In this document: positions 32,637 through 41,552 of the stretch, one piece after another
Layout: every line of letters begins with the position of its first letter
Position numbering within the stretch: position 1 is the first letter of the stretch
Source of the DNA: Humibacter albus DSM 18994
Lineage (GTDB): Bacteria; Actinomycetota; Actinomycetes; Actinomycetales; Microbacteriaceae
Assembly (NCBI RefSeq): GCF_000421825.1
Contig: NZ_ATXT01000019.1
Span: 1-64,000 of the forward strand
DNA length: 64,000 bases
Direction of reading: 5' to 3'
Translations under genes and position numbers: made by a program
Notes under the pieces: model-generated
Database searches by the model: none
What the model was told of the DNA's origin: nothing
The model's input: the letters and a program-made list of their open reading frames with translations, nothing else

Positions 32637-33890
32637 GTGACCCGAACACTCGCATCCGCCGACGTCGCCACGGCCGCGTCGCGCCAACGCCGCCTGCTCG
32701 TCTGGCTTTTCCTGGTGAACACGGTGCTGCTGTCGTGCTACGCGGCGTTCATCGTGATCTTCATCCCGAATCAGGTGCAGGCGTACGACCCCGCCGCGAA
32801 AGTGGCGAACCTCGCGATCGTCACGACGGCGGGATCCATCGCCACGCTGTTCGTGCAGCCCCTGATCGGAGCGTTCTCCGATCGCACCCGCAGCCGCATG
32901 GGCAAGCGCGCACCGTGGGTGGTCATCGGCGCATCCGGATCGGCGATCCTGATGATCCTGCTCTCCGGCGCCGCGACGCTGCTCTGGATCACCGTCTTCT
33001 ACGTGCTCCTCATGATGCTGCTCAACGTGCTGAACGCGCCGCTCCCGGCCATCATCACCGACCGGGTGCCGCGCAAAGGCCGCGGCGTGGCATCCGCCGT
33101 GCTCGCCATGGGCACGATTCTCGGCATGGGTGCCGGCGTGCTGATCGCCGGGGCATTCGCGGAGATGATCGGAATCGGCTACACCCTGTTCGCCGTGCTG
33201 GTGCTGCTGTCGTCGTTCGGGTTCGTGCTCTTCAACCGCGACTTCTCGTCGAAGGACGCCGAGCGCGTTCCGTTCTCCTGGCGCGAGTTCTTCGCGGGGT
33301 TCTGGGTCAGCCCGCGCAAGCATCCGGACTTCGCGTGGGCGTTCGCCGCCCGGTTTCTGATGATCCTCGCCTACCAGGGCGTGCAGAGCTACCTGCTCTA
33401 CATTCTGCGCGACCACATCCACTTGAGCATCGACGCGTCGAACTCGTTCGCCGGCATCCTCACCGTCGTGCAGCTGCTCGGCGCACTGGTCAGCACGTAT
33501 GCCTCGGGCAAGCTCTCCGATCGCATCGGACGCCGCAAGCCGTTCGTCGTGGCTTCCTCGCTCATCATGGGCGCCGCATTGGCCATCCCGCTGATCTGGC
33601 CGACCGTGACCGGGATGATCGTGCTCGCCGCCCTGTTCGGGTTCGGCTACGGCGTGTACCTCAGCGTCGACCTCGCGCTGATGACGGAGGTGCTGCCCGG
33701 CGAGGGAATGGAGACGGGGCGCCAGCTGGGCATCCTGAACCTCGCAACGACGTTGCCGCAGGCGCTCACACCCGCGGTCGCGTGGGCGTTGATCACCGTC
33801 AGCGGCGGATACGCGTCGATCTTCGTCGCCGGCATCGGGTTCGCCGTGCTCGGAGCGCTCGCCGTGCTGCCCATTCGGAGCGCCCGGTGA
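32637..33890 (+). CDS. MFS transporter, sugar-type (417 aa)
   Basis: This is a 12-helix major facilitator. The first helix is LLVWLFLVNTVLLSCYAAFI and motif A is PLIGAFSDRTRSRMGKRAPW. The second-half motif A is KLSDRIGRRKP. It resembles GPH-like and other actinobacterial sugar MFS carriers. The start is GTG 32637 with GAGGAG eight bases upstream. Its stop overlaps the start of the DUF2804 gene (GTGA). Divergence from a ROK regulator points to a sugar or glycoside as cargo. Confidence 0.8.
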   Translation: MTRTLASADVATAASRQRRLLVWLFLVNTVLLSCYAAFIVIFIPNQVQAYDPAAKVANLAIVTTAGSIATLFVQPLIGAFSDRTRSRMGKRAPWVVIGASGSAILMILLSGAATLLWITVFYVLLMMLLNVLNAPLPAIITDRVPRKGRGVASAVLAMGTILGMGAGVLIAGAFAEMIGIGYTLFAVLVLLSSFGFVLFNRDFSSKDAERVPFSWREFFAGFWVSPRKHPDFAWAFAARFLMILAYQGVQSYLLYILRDHIHLSIDASNSFAGILTVVQLLGALVSTYASGKLSDRIGRRKPFVVASSLIMGAALAIPLIWPTVTGMIVLAALFGFGYGVYLSVDLALMTEVLPGEGMETGRQLGILNLATTLPQALTPAVAWALITVSGGYASIFVAGIGFAVLGALAVLPIRSAR

Positions 33891-34930
33891 GCGCGGAGGC
33901 GGAGAGCGTCGCCGCAGAACGGGAGCTGCACGAGCCCGTCGCCCTCTGTCTGCCCAACGGCAGGCTCAACCACGAGGCCCTGGGCTGGAGCCGTCATCAG
34001 GTGCACGACACCAGCGGGGTGGCGGCAGCGCGGCGGGGACGTCTGCCGTACGCATGGGGGCGCAACAAGCGCTGGGAATACTGGGCGCTGACCTCGCCGA
34101 CACACATCGTCGCCCTCACCGTGTCGGCCCTCGACTATGCGGCCCTGCACGAGGTGTGGGTGCTGCAACGCGAGACCCTCACCGAGATCGACCATGTGGC
34201 CATCGCGCCGTTCGGCTCGAGCGTGCGGCTGCCGGAGTCGTTTGCGCACGGACCGGCACGAGCATCCGCCAACGATCTGACGATCGAGATCGACGAGGTC
34301 GGCGAGGGCACGGCCATTCGCGCCCGCGTGCCTCGGGTGCGGCTCGATGTGACCGTGCTGCGCCCGCCCGGACACGAGGCCATGGGCGTCGCCGCCGCCT
34401 GGGACGACCGGCACCTGCAGTACTCGGTGAAGGATGTCGCCCGCCCGGTGAGCGGGAACCTCACCGTCGACGGGCTCGACTTCGCGTTCCCGGAGGGCGA
34501 GTCGTTCGGCGTGCTCGATCACGGCCGCGGCCGCTGGCCGTACCGCGTCTCGTGGAACTGGGGCGCGGCATCCGGCATGGTGAACGGGCACCGCATCGGC
34601 GTGCAGCTCGGCGGCGAATGGCTCCCGCATCACGGCCCGACCGAGCACTCGTTCAGCGTGGACGGCCGCGTGAACAAGATCGCCGGCGTTCTGCACTGGG
34701 AGTTCGACCGCGACGATTATCTGCGACCGTGGCGCATCACCGGTGACCGCGCCGACCTCACGTTCAGGCCGTTCTTCGACCGCGCGGGTACGACGAACTT
34801 CCTCGTCGTCTCCTCGTCGACGCATCAGTGCTTCGGCCATTACACCGGCTGGATGCTCGACGATGGCGGCGAGAAGGTCGCAGTCGACGGCGTGCTCGGC
34901 TGGGCGGAGGACGTGCACAACCGCTGGTGA
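33887..34930 (+). CDS. DUF2804-family protein (347 aa)
   Basis: The conserved blocks of DUF2804 are visible: LCLPNGRLNHEALGWSRH, then KRWEYWALTSPTHIVALTVS, then FGVLDHGRGRWPYRVSWNWG and HWEFDRDDYLRPWRI. The fold is beta-rich and possibly related to carbohydrate- or lipocalin-like proteins; no enzyme activity is established. It is co-translated with the MFS gene through a GTGA overlap and followed on the opposite strand by a beta-glucosidase. Confidence 0.85.
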   Translation: MSAEAESVAAERELHEPVALCLPNGRLNHEALGWSRHQVHDTSGVAAARRGRLPYAWGRNKRWEYWALTSPTHIVALTVSALDYAALHEVWVLQRETLTEIDHVAIAPFGSSVRLPESFAHGPARASANDLTIEIDEVGEGTAIRARVPRVRLDVTVLRPPGHEAMGVAAAWDDRHLQYSVKDVARPVSGNLTVDGLDFAFPEGESFGVLDHGRGRWPYRVSWNWGAASGMVNGHRIGVQLGGEWLPHHGPTEHSFSVDGRVNKIAGVLHWEFDRDDYLRPWRITGDRADLTFRPFFDRAGTTNFLVVSSSTHQCFGHYTGWMLDDGGEKVAVDGVLGWAEDVHNRW

Positions 34931-34954
34931 CGTGCTCCGCCCGGCGAAGGAGCC

Positions 34955-36391
34955 CTACTCCGGAATGCGGCGACTCGAGGCGAGTTCGGAATACCAGCCG
35001 GCGCTGTCCTTCGGCAGGCGCTCCAGCGTGTCGTAGTCGACGCGGACGATACCGAATCGCTTGGAGTACCCGAAGCCCCACTCGAAGTTGTCCAAGAGCG
35101 ACCACACGAAGTAGCCGCGCAGATCCACACCGTCCTGCAGTGCACGGTGCACGGCGGTGATGTGGCGGCGCAGGTAGTCGATGCGGTCGGCGTCGTGAAC
35201 GGCGGCTCCCTCGGAATCGGGAGAGACGACATCCGGGAATGCCGCGCCGTTCTCCGTCACCATCAGCGGCTGCTCGGGGAACTCGTCGTGCAGCGAGACG
35301 AGCAGGTCGTAGAGGCCCTCCGGCTCGATGTTCCAGCCCATCTCGGTGTACGGGCCGGGCTGTTCCAGGAACTCGACGCGGTCGGCAGCCGGCCACGGCG
35401 AAGCACCGACGTCCTTGTGGCCGTCGGCGTGCTGGCGCTCGCTGCTGCCATCCCAGAGGCGCACCCGGTTGGTGGAGTAGTAGTTGACGCCCAGGATGTC
35501 GATGGGCTGGTTGATCGTGTCGAGGTCGCCCGGCTGCACGAACGACCAGTCGGTGACCGACTTGGTGTCCTCGAGCAGGTCTGCGGGGTACTCGCCCTTC
35601 AGCATCGGGTGCGTGAACGCGCGGTTGCCGAGTGCGTCGATCTGGCGAACGGCCTCGTCGCCCGTGTCGCCCTCGGGACGCAGCACGTGCAGGTTGAGAG
35701 TGACCGAATACTGAGCCTCGTCGTTCGCGACCGTTGCGCGCAGCGCCTGCAGCGCGAGGCCGTGGCCGAGATTGAGGTGGTGCACGGCGCGCAGTGCGTC
35801 GGCGCCATCGGTGCGGCCCGGTGCATGAGCGCCTGAGGCGTAGCCGAGGTAGGCGGAGCACCACGGCTCGTTCAGCGTCGTCCAGACGGCGACGCGGTCG
35901 CCCAGACGCTCGCCGACAGCGGCGGCGTAGTCGGCGAAGGCGTACGCGGTCTCCCGGTTGGGCCAGCCGCCCTCGTCTTCGAGCACCTGCGGCAGGTCCC
36001 AGTGGTAGAGCGTGGCGACGGGAGTGATGTCGCGCTCCAGCAGACCGTCGACGAGGCGCGAGTAGAAGTCGGCGCCCGGCAGGTTCACTTTGCCGCGACC
36101 CGTGGGGATGACACGGGGCCACGCGATCGAGAACCGGTACGCGTGCAGGCCGAGCTGTTTCATGAGGTCGAGGTCGGCATCCAGGCGGTGGTAGTGGTCG
36201 TCGGCCACGTCACCGGTGTCGCCGTTCCAGATCTTGCCCGGGGTGTGGCTGAAGGTGTCCCAGATGGACGGCTGACGGCCGTCGTCCTTGACCGCGCCCT
36301 CGACCTGGTACGACGCTGTCGCCGAACCGAAGACGAACGAGTCGGGGAACTGCAGACCGCTGTCGCGGTAGTCGTCACTGCCTTGTGTCAT
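34955..36391 (-). CDS. GH1 beta-glucosidase (478 aa)
   Basis: This retaining glycosidase hydrolyses cellobiose and other beta-glucosides, and is cytoplasmic because no signal peptide is present. The acid/base Glu is in [12 protein letters not shown] and the nucleophile Glu in MVTENGAAF. The N-terminal [15 protein letters not shown] and C-terminal [13 protein letters not shown] are diagnostic. The length is normal. A CebR-like palindrome lies ~95 bp upstream of the start, the same type found ahead of the ABC transporter at 42864, suggesting joint control of uptake and cleavage. Confidence 0.95.
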   Translation of the reverse strand: MTQGSDDYRDSGLQFPDSFVFGSATASYQVEGAVKDDGRQPSIWDTFSHTPGKIWNGDTGDVADDHYHRLDADLDLMKQLGLHAYRFSIAWPRVIPTGRGKVNLPGADFYSRLVDGLLERDITPVATLYHWDLPQVLEDEGGWPNRETAYAFADYAAAVGERLGDRVAVWTTLNEPWCSAYLGYASGAHAPGRTDGADALRAVHHLNLGHGLALQALRATVANDEAQYSVTLNLHVLRPEGDTGDEAVRQIDALGNRAFTHPMLKGEYPADLLEDTKSVTDWSFVQPGDLDTINQPIDILGVNYYSTNRVRLWDGSSERQHADGHKDVGASPWPAADRVEFLEQPGPYTEMGWNIEPEGLYDLLVSLHDEFPEQPLMVTENGAAFPDVVSPDSEGAAVHDADRIDYLRRHITAVHRALQDGVDLRGYFVWSLLDNFEWGFGYSKRFGIVRVDYDTLERLPKDSAGWYSELASSRRIPE

Positions 36392-36483
36392 GTCTTTCCT
36401 GCCTGATCGACGCGTGGCCGCGGCACGGACGCCCTGCGTCTGGTTGTCATCGTCACGAGCGCGACTCCACGTTCGGATGCCCG

Positions 36484-36497
36484 TGAGAGCGCTCTTT
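36484..36497. promoter_or_regulatory. CebR-like operator upstream of GH1
   Basis: TGAGAGCGCTCTTT contains the perfect palindrome AGAGCGCTCT. It resembles the TGGGAGCGCTCCCA box known for the cellobiose repressor CebR of actinobacteria. A second site of the same type lies at 42651-42664. Confidence 0.6.
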
Positions 36498-36542
36498 CAC
36501 TCCGTCACCCTAGCGGGTCCGGTGCTCCGGCTCCGATTCGAC

Positions 36543-36556
36543 TCGAAACGATTCGT
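36543..36556. promoter_or_regulatory. Second LacI-type operator candidate upstream of GH1
   Basis: TCGAAACGATTCGT fits the pattern TCGAANCGNTTCG found upstream of the GH42 operon and the 62855 ABC operon. It is 152 bp upstream of the GH1 start, beyond the CebR-like box. Confidence 0.4.
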
Positions 36557-36918
36557 GCCTTGAATGGTGCGTCAGCGACGATACCGCCCCCAGGGCGCCC
36601 TCGGCTGCTCGCTGCGCCACTACCCACTACCACTTCCGCCGCCCGCTGCCCCTATCACCCACCAGCGACGCTTCGCCGCCCTCCGGCATCACGCCCACCC
36701 CTCCCGTCCACTCCGCTGTCGCAGAATGCGACCTCCACCGCCGCCGCCGCGCCCGCGTTTCGTGACACCGGAACGCCGAAGAAGAGCAAGCGGAGGTGCC
36801 ACAAGAGCGTGCGGAGGTGCCACCTCGGAGGGCGGGGCGCGGCGCGGCGACGGCGCCCGTTCGGAATTCAGGCCCGCGCGCCGTGTCCGCGCGGCGCCGC
36901 AACCCCGGACAGCAGGAA

Positions 36919-36952
36919 CCCGCGGGCCGCGCCCCGAGGCGCGACCCGCGGG
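36919..36952 (-). terminator. Hairpin downstream of the Gfo/Idh gene
   Basis: A 15-nt arm at 36919-36933 pairs with 36938-36952 (one mismatch, 4-nt loop CCGA). It lies 50 bp beyond the minus-strand stop at 37002. There is no T-run, but very GC-rich stems of this type are common actinobacterial terminators. Confidence 0.55.
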
Positions 36953-37001
36953 CCTGAGTTATGAACGGGGAAGGCGGGTCAGTGCCGAAGCCCGCACGGC
37001 A

Positions 37002-38096
37002 TCACCAGGTCGCCGGCGTCGAGTCCAGCGGCACCGCTTCCGGGCGCTCGAGGGTGCTCCCGATCTCGACCACGGAGTGATCGGCGGCAGCACGAAGGAT
37101 GCCGTCCATCACCTCGAGCACGTGGAACGCCATCGCGCCACTGGCGCGATGCGGCCGATCCGTCTCGATGGCACGGGCCATGTCTGCCAAACCGAAGCCC
37201 CGGCCCGAGTCGGCCCAGCCGGCCGACACCGGCACGGTCTCCCACTCTCTCGTCGCCGCCAGGGCGATCTCGACGTCGCCGTCGAACCGGTTGGGATCAG
37301 GCACGGCCATGGTCCCCTCCGTGCCGAACACCTCGAACAGCGGCGCGCGCGACTTCCACACGTCGAAGCTCACGGTGAGGGTCGTGGTGAGGCCGTTCTC
37401 GTGCTCGAGCAGCGCGCTCACGTGAGTGGCGACATCCACGGGAATGGCCGTGCCCGCCAGCGGACCCGTCGCGACGCGGCGCTCGCGCGACGAGGTGGTC
37501 GCCACGCCGGAGACACGGGCGATCGGACCGAACAGGGTCACGATGCTCGTGAGGTAGTACGGCCCCATGTCGAGCAGCGGACCGCCGCCGGGCTGGTAGT
37601 AGAACGCCGGCGCCGGGTGCCAGAGCTCGTGCCCGGGTGCGCTCCAGTGGATGGCCGCGGCGATCGGCCGACCGATCGTGCCGTCGTCCAGCGTCTTGCG
37701 AGCGGTCTGGATGCCCGTGCCCAGCACCGTGTCCGGCGCGCTTCCCACGCGCAGTCCCTTCTGCTCCGCCAGAGCGAGCAGCGGCTCCGCCTCCGCCGGG
37801 TCGAGCGCGAGCGGTTTCTCACCGTAGACGTGCTTGCCCGATTGCAGCGCACGGATGCCGATGGCGGCGTGAGCCTGCGGAATCGTGAGGTTCAGAACCG
37901 CGTCGATGCCGGCATCCGCCAGCAGTTCGTCCACGGTCAGCGCCCGCACGCCCTGCTCGGCGGCGACCTCGCGTGCCCGCTCCTCGTTCATGTCCGCGAC
38001 GGCGACGAGTTCGAGGTTCGGCAGGTTGGGGATGTGCGCGAAGTACTGCGTGCTGATGTTCCCGACGCCGATGACGCCGATGCGCAGCGCGCTCAT
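37002..38096 (-). CDS. Gfo/Idh/MocA-family oxidoreductase (364 aa)
   Basis: This is an NAD(P)-dependent sugar or inositol-type dehydrogenase. The Rossmann motif is IGVIGVGNISTQYF. EKPLALDP holds the conserved EKP lysine, and GPYYLTSIVTLFG is in the substrate domain. ATG 38096 (MSALRIGVIG) overlaps the ThuA stop by 4 nt. Co-translation with a ThuA-like protein suggests that the two act on the same sugar or glycoside. Confidence 0.9.
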   Translation of the reverse strand: MSALRIGVIGVGNISTQYFAHIPNLPNLELVAVADMNEERAREVAAEQGVRALTVDELLADAGIDAVLNLTIPQAHAAIGIRALQSGKHVYGEKPLALDPAEAEPLLALAEQKGLRVGSAPDTVLGTGIQTARKTLDDGTIGRPIAAAIHWSAPGHELWHPAPAFYYQPGGGPLLDMGPYYLTSIVTLFGPIARVSGVATTSSRERRVATGPLAGTAIPVDVATHVSALLEHENGLTTTLTVSFDVWKSRAPLFEVFGTEGTMAVPDPNRFDGDVEIALAATREWETVPVSAGWADSGRGFGLADMARAIETDRPHRASGAMAFHVLEVMDGILRAAADHSVVEIGSTLERPEAVPLDSTPATW

Positions 38097-38857
38097 TCCG
38101 ACACCGCCGGGGCGGCGGTGACCTCGGCAGCAGAGGGTGCCGGCTGGCCGGATCCGCGAGCGGCCCAGAGCAGTCCGCGCTCGATGATGGTGCGCACGTT
38201 CGGGTCGTCCACCACCTCGAGCTTGTGGCCCGGCGCAGAGACGAAGATGCGCCCCTCGCCCCACAGCCGCGTCCAGATCGCGGGCGCCGTGACCGGCCGG
38301 TGCCAGGCATCCCACGACCGCACGCTCTGCGTCGTGGTGGCGAGCACGTCGTTCAGCTCGTCGCTCAGCACCCAGTACTGCTCGGTGACGAGGTCGAAGT
38401 CCTGAATGCCCTCGGTGATCGGGTGCACCTTGCCCAGCTCCGTGATGTGCACGGTGTAGGGAATGTAGTTGTCCGACTGCTCGCCGGCCAGTTGATCCTT
38501 GGGCGCCTTGTTCGCGTGATGCGCGAACTGGCCGCCGATCATGTGCAGGTAGTCGGCCTCGTTGCGGTAAGCATCCGCGATGCCGCCGTGCCAGCCCGCC
38601 ATGCCCATGCCGTTCCGGACGGCGCGGTCGAGACCGGCCATCTGGTCCTTCTCGATGGTGTTCATGGTGTTGATCTGCACCAGCAGGTCGACGGTGTCCA
38701 TGTAGGCCTCGTCGGTGTAGATCGCCGGCGATTCCTCGATGCGCACCTCGAAGCCGTTCTCTTTCAGGAACGGCACGAAGGAGTCGGTGGTCTGAACAGG
38801 CTCGTGCCCGTCCCAGCCGCCCCGCACGATGAGTGCGCGGCGTGTTGCGTCAGTCAT
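38093..38857 (-). CDS. ThuA-domain (trehalose utilisation-like) protein (254 aa)
   Basis: This has a glutamine-amidotransferase-like ThuA fold: ALIVRGGWDGHEP at the start, GMAGWHGGIADAYRNE in the middle, GRIFVSAPGHKLEVVDDPNV near the end. ThuA proteins take part in oxidative breakdown of disaccharides such as trehalose, together with Gfo/Idh dehydrogenases. ATG 38857 follows GAGAGGAA. It is the first gene of a pair with the downstream dehydrogenase, and a strong hairpin separates it from the isomerase gene upstream. Confidence 0.85.
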   Translation of the reverse strand: MTDATRRALIVRGGWDGHEPVQTTDSFVPFLKENGFEVRIEESPAIYTDEAYMDTVDLLVQINTMNTIEKDQMAGLDRAVRNGMGMAGWHGGIADAYRNEADYLHMIGGQFAHHANKAPKDQLAGEQSDNYIPYTVHITELGKVHPITEGIQDFDLVTEQYWVLSDELNDVLATTTQSVRSWDAWHRPVTAPAIWTRLWGEGRIFVSAPGHKLEVVDDPNVRTIIERGLLWAARGSGQPAPSAAEVTAAPAVSE

Positions 38858-38918
38858 TTTTTCCTCTCATCGAAGTCTTCTTTCTCCTCGGCGTAGCGGG
38901 TCTCATAACCCCTCCGTC

Positions 38919-38950
38919 GCGGCCCGGCCGCCCGTCGCCGGCCGGGCCGC
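38919..38950 (-). terminator. Strong hairpin between the isomerase and ThuA genes
   Basis: GCGGCCCGGCCG (38919-38930) and CGGCCGGGCCGC (38939-38950) form a perfect 12-bp stem with an 8-nt loop. It lies downstream of the isomerase stop at 39144 and upstream of the ThuA start, so it probably ends the first transcript; no T-run follows. Confidence 0.55.
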
Positions 38951-39143
38951 CCCGAATTCATTGCTTGTCGCCGCCCCTGCCGCCCCGAGCCGCCGCCCCG
39001 CCGCAGGTTGCCGCTAGCGAGTGCTCCGAAATGTCGGCGCAAGGCGGGGTGTACAGAGTCGTTCGGGCGCATTCGGAGGAACGGGGCCGCGGCGACGCGG
39101 AAAGCGGAGACACCGGATGCGCGCAGCGCAGAACGGGCGGCGG

Positions 39144-40151
39144 TCAGCGGCTCTGCGAGAAGGCCGCGTCGAACGCCGCATCCGGCGGCGTGATCGTGGC
39201 GAGCTTGCGCACGAACTGCAGCGCCTCCGGGCCGCCGACGAGCCGATCCATGCCTGCGTCCTCCCACTCCACGCTGGTCGGGCCCTCGTAGCCGATCCAG
39301 TTGAGCGTGCGGAAGATGGGCTCCCACGGCACCTCGCCGTGCCCGGTCGAGACGAAGTCCCAGCCGCGCCGCGGGTCGCCCCACGGCAGGTGGGATGCCA
39401 GTCGCCCGTTTCGCCCGTTGAGTTGCGTCACCGACTCCTTGCAGTGCACGTGGTAGATCTTGTCGGCGAAGTCCTGCAGGAACGTCACCGGGTCGATCTG
39501 CTGCCACACGAAGTGCGACGGGTCGAAGTTGAACCCGAAGGCGTCGCGGTTGCCGATCGCCTCGAGCGTGCGCTTGCTCGACCAGTAGTCGAATGCGATC
39601 TCGCTCGGGTGCGGCTCCAGCGCGAACCGCACTCCGACCTCGTCGAACACGTCGAGGATGGGATTCCACCTGTCGGCGAAGTCCTGGTAGCCGTCGTCGA
39701 TCATGGAGTCCGGAACAGGCGGGAAGCCCGCGATCGTCTTCCAGATCTTGGATCCTGTGAAGCCGGTCACCGTCTTCACGCCGAGGGCCGCTGCCGCACG
39801 GGCGGTGGTCTTCAGCTCCTCGGCGGCGCGCTGCCGCACACCCTCCGCATCCCCGTCGCCCCACACGTGCGGAGGCACGATGTCCTGGTGCCGCTGGTCG
39901 ATCGGGTCGTCGCAGACGGCCTGTCCCACCAGGTGGTTCGAGATGGTGAAGACCTTCAGTCCGTTGCGCTGAAGGATCTCGAGACGGTTCTTCACGTAGG
40001 CCGGGTCGGTCGCCGCCTTGTTCACATCGAGGTGGTCGCCCCAACTGGCGATCTCCAGGCCGTCGTAGCCCCACTCACCGGCGAGCCGCGCCACTTCCTC
40101 GAAGGGCAGGTCGGCCCACTGACCGGTGAAGAGTGTGATCGGTCGCGTCAT
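39144..40151 (-). CDS. TIM-barrel sugar phosphate isomerase/epimerase (335 aa)
   Basis: This is a xylose-isomerase-like barrel: [14 protein letters not shown] near the start, [15 protein letters not shown] with a metal Glu, [23 protein letters not shown] and TSVEWEDAG. The EPHPSE/DPSH pattern is found in enzymes that work with Gfo/Idh dehydrogenases on inositol- or 3-keto-sugar-type compounds. ATG 40151 follows GAAGGAG. It is 57 bp from the dehydrogenase gene upstream and probably shares its transcript. Confidence 0.85.
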   Translation of the reverse strand: MTRPITLFTGQWADLPFEEVARLAGEWGYDGLEIASWGDHLDVNKAATDPAYVKNRLEILQRNGLKVFTISNHLVGQAVCDDPIDQRHQDIVPPHVWGDGDAEGVRQRAAEELKTTARAAAALGVKTVTGFTGSKIWKTIAGFPPVPDSMIDDGYQDFADRWNPILDVFDEVGVRFALEPHPSEIAFDYWSSKRTLEAIGNRDAFGFNFDPSHFVWQQIDPVTFLQDFADKIYHVHCKESVTQLNGRNGRLASHLPWGDPRRGWDFVSTGHGEVPWEPIFRTLNWIGYEGPTSVEWEDAGMDRLVGGPEALQFVRKLATITPPDAAFDAAFSQSR

Positions 40152-40208
40152 CGCGCGTTCTCCTTTGTGTCTCGTCGAGATGTGTGCTGTTCAGCTGCGG
40201 CGCTCGGG

Positions 40209-41390
40209 TCAGCCGACCTCGCGCCAGGCAGAACGGTCGCCGGCGGACGCCTCCACTGCGGCGAGCACGCGCTGCACCTGAAGTCCATCGTCGAACGACG
40301 GTCGTGGCTGCTCACCCGCGGCGATCGCCCGCACGAGATCGACGACCTGGTGCGTGAACCCGTGCTCGTAGCCCAGACCGTGCCCGGCAGGCCACCAGTT
40401 GCCCACATACGGATGCACCGGCTCGGTCACGATGATCCGCCGGAAACCCTGCGCCTCGCCGTCGTCCGATCCGTCGAAGTACTGCAGAATGTTGGACTCC
40501 TCGAAGTCGAATGCGAGCGAACCCTTCGAGCCGTTGACCTCGATGCGCATCGCGTTCTTGCGCCCGAGCGCGAACCGGGTCGCCTCGAAGACGCCGAGAG
40601 CTCCGTTCGCGAACCGCGCGGTGAACGCGGCGGCGTCATCCACGGTGACCGGGCCCTTCTCCCCCGCGTCCGACCCGTGACCGCCGAGGCCCACGAAATC
40701 TCCGCCGACCGGCCGTTCCTTCACGAACGTGTCCATGACGGCCGAGACGCCCGTGATCGACGAACCGATGATCCACTGCGCCATGTCGATGCTGTGCGCA
40801 CCAATATCGCCGAGGGCGCCGCTGCCGGCCTTGCTCTTGTCCATGCGCCAGGTGAGCGGCGCCGTCTCATCGCTCAGCCAGTCCTGCAGGTACTGGGCCC
40901 GCACGTGGCGGATCTCGCCCAGCCGCCCCTCCTCGACGAAGCGCCGGGCGAGGGTCAGCGCCGGAGTGCGGCGATACGTGAACCCGCACATCGCGAACAC
41001 ACCGCGCTGCGCGGCCCGGCGCGCGACATCCGCCATCTCCTCGGCCTGCTCGACCGAATTGGCCAACGGTTTCTCGCACAGCACGTGCTTGCCCGCCTCG
41101 AGCGCGGCGATCGCGATCTCGCGATGAGTGTCTCCGGGCGTGCAGATGTCGATCAGATCGATGTCGTCGCGTTCGAGCAGGCGGTGCCAGTCGGTCTCCA
41201 CGCTCTCCCAGCCCTGACGCTCGGCGGCTTCGGTGACCGCGGCGACGTTGCGGCCGGCCACGGCTGTCAGCTGCGGGGTGAGCGGGAGCTCGAAGAACCG
41301 ATGGGCCGTGCGCCAGGCGTGGGCGTGCGCCGCCCCCATGAACGCGTACCCCACCATGCCGACCCGCAAGCGGGGCGTGCTGTCTGCCAT
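40209..41390 (-). CDS. Gfo/Idh/MocA-family oxidoreductase (393 aa)
   Basis: This NAD(P)-dependent sugar dehydrogenase has LRVGMVGYAFMGAAHAHAW as the coenzyme motif, HVLCEKPLANSVEQAEEM with the EKP lysine, and GDIGAHSIDMAQWIIG with the conserved His/Asp of the active site. ATG 41390 (MADSTPRLRV) follows GAAGGAG. It is divergent from a LacI gene, and two identical AGTTGCGCAACT palindromes lie between them, so it is the likely target of that repressor. Confidence 0.9.
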   Translation of the reverse strand: MADSTPRLRVGMVGYAFMGAAHAHAWRTAHRFFELPLTPQLTAVAGRNVAAVTEAAERQGWESVETDWHRLLERDDIDLIDICTPGDTHREIAIAALEAGKHVLCEKPLANSVEQAEEMADVARRAAQRGVFAMCGFTYRRTPALTLARRFVEEGRLGEIRHVRAQYLQDWLSDETAPLTWRMDKSKAGSGALGDIGAHSIDMAQWIIGSSITGVSAVMDTFVKERPVGGDFVGLGGHGSDAGEKGPVTVDDAAAFTARFANGALGVFEATRFALGRKNAMRIEVNGSKGSLAFDFEESNILQYFDGSDDGEAQGFRRIIVTEPVHPYVGNWWPAGHGLGYEHGFTHQVVDLVRAIAAGEQPRPSFDDGLQVQRVLAAVEASAGDRSAWREVG

Positions 41391-41431
41391 CGCGACTCCT
41401 TCGTGACGCTCTCGGGCCTGGATCGCGTCGG

Positions 41432-41443
41432 AGTTGCGCAACT
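41432..41443. promoter_or_regulatory. LacI operator copy 1 (AGTTGCGCAACT)
   Basis: A perfect 12-bp palindrome lies 42 bp upstream of the Gfo/Idh start. An identical copy sits 89 bp away near the LacI start. Centre-CG palindromes are typical for LacI proteins. Confidence 0.65.
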
Positions 41444-41520
41444 AGAAGGCGGAATCGACGCGGATGTCTTGATCATCGCATCGTACATCGGCGCAAATCA
41501 AGCGCGCACAGTGACTAGAG

Positions 41521-41532
41521 AGTTGCGCAACT
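41521..41532. promoter_or_regulatory. LacI operator copy 2 (AGTTGCGCAACT)
   Basis: This is identical to the palindrome at 41432. It lies directly before a TACGAT -10-like box (41540-41545) and the lacI-type start at 41553, consistent with autorepression. Confidence 0.65.
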
Positions 41533-41552
41533 TGGGTCCTACGATGGGCGGC

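Larger units (their letters stand above)
36392..37001. other. Intergenic region upstream of GH1 and downstream of the Gfo/Idh gene
   Basis: No gene is supported in these 610 bp. It contains two operator candidates (36484-36497 and 36543-36556) and a strong hairpin (36919-36952). The stretch around 36600-36760 is CT-rich and low in complexity. Confidence 0.6.

Noticed and set aside
36560-38405. 613-codon plus-strand frame opposite the Gfo/Idh and ThuA genes
   Set aside because: Antisense shadow with low-complexity start. The minus-strand genes carry EKP and ThuA motifs.
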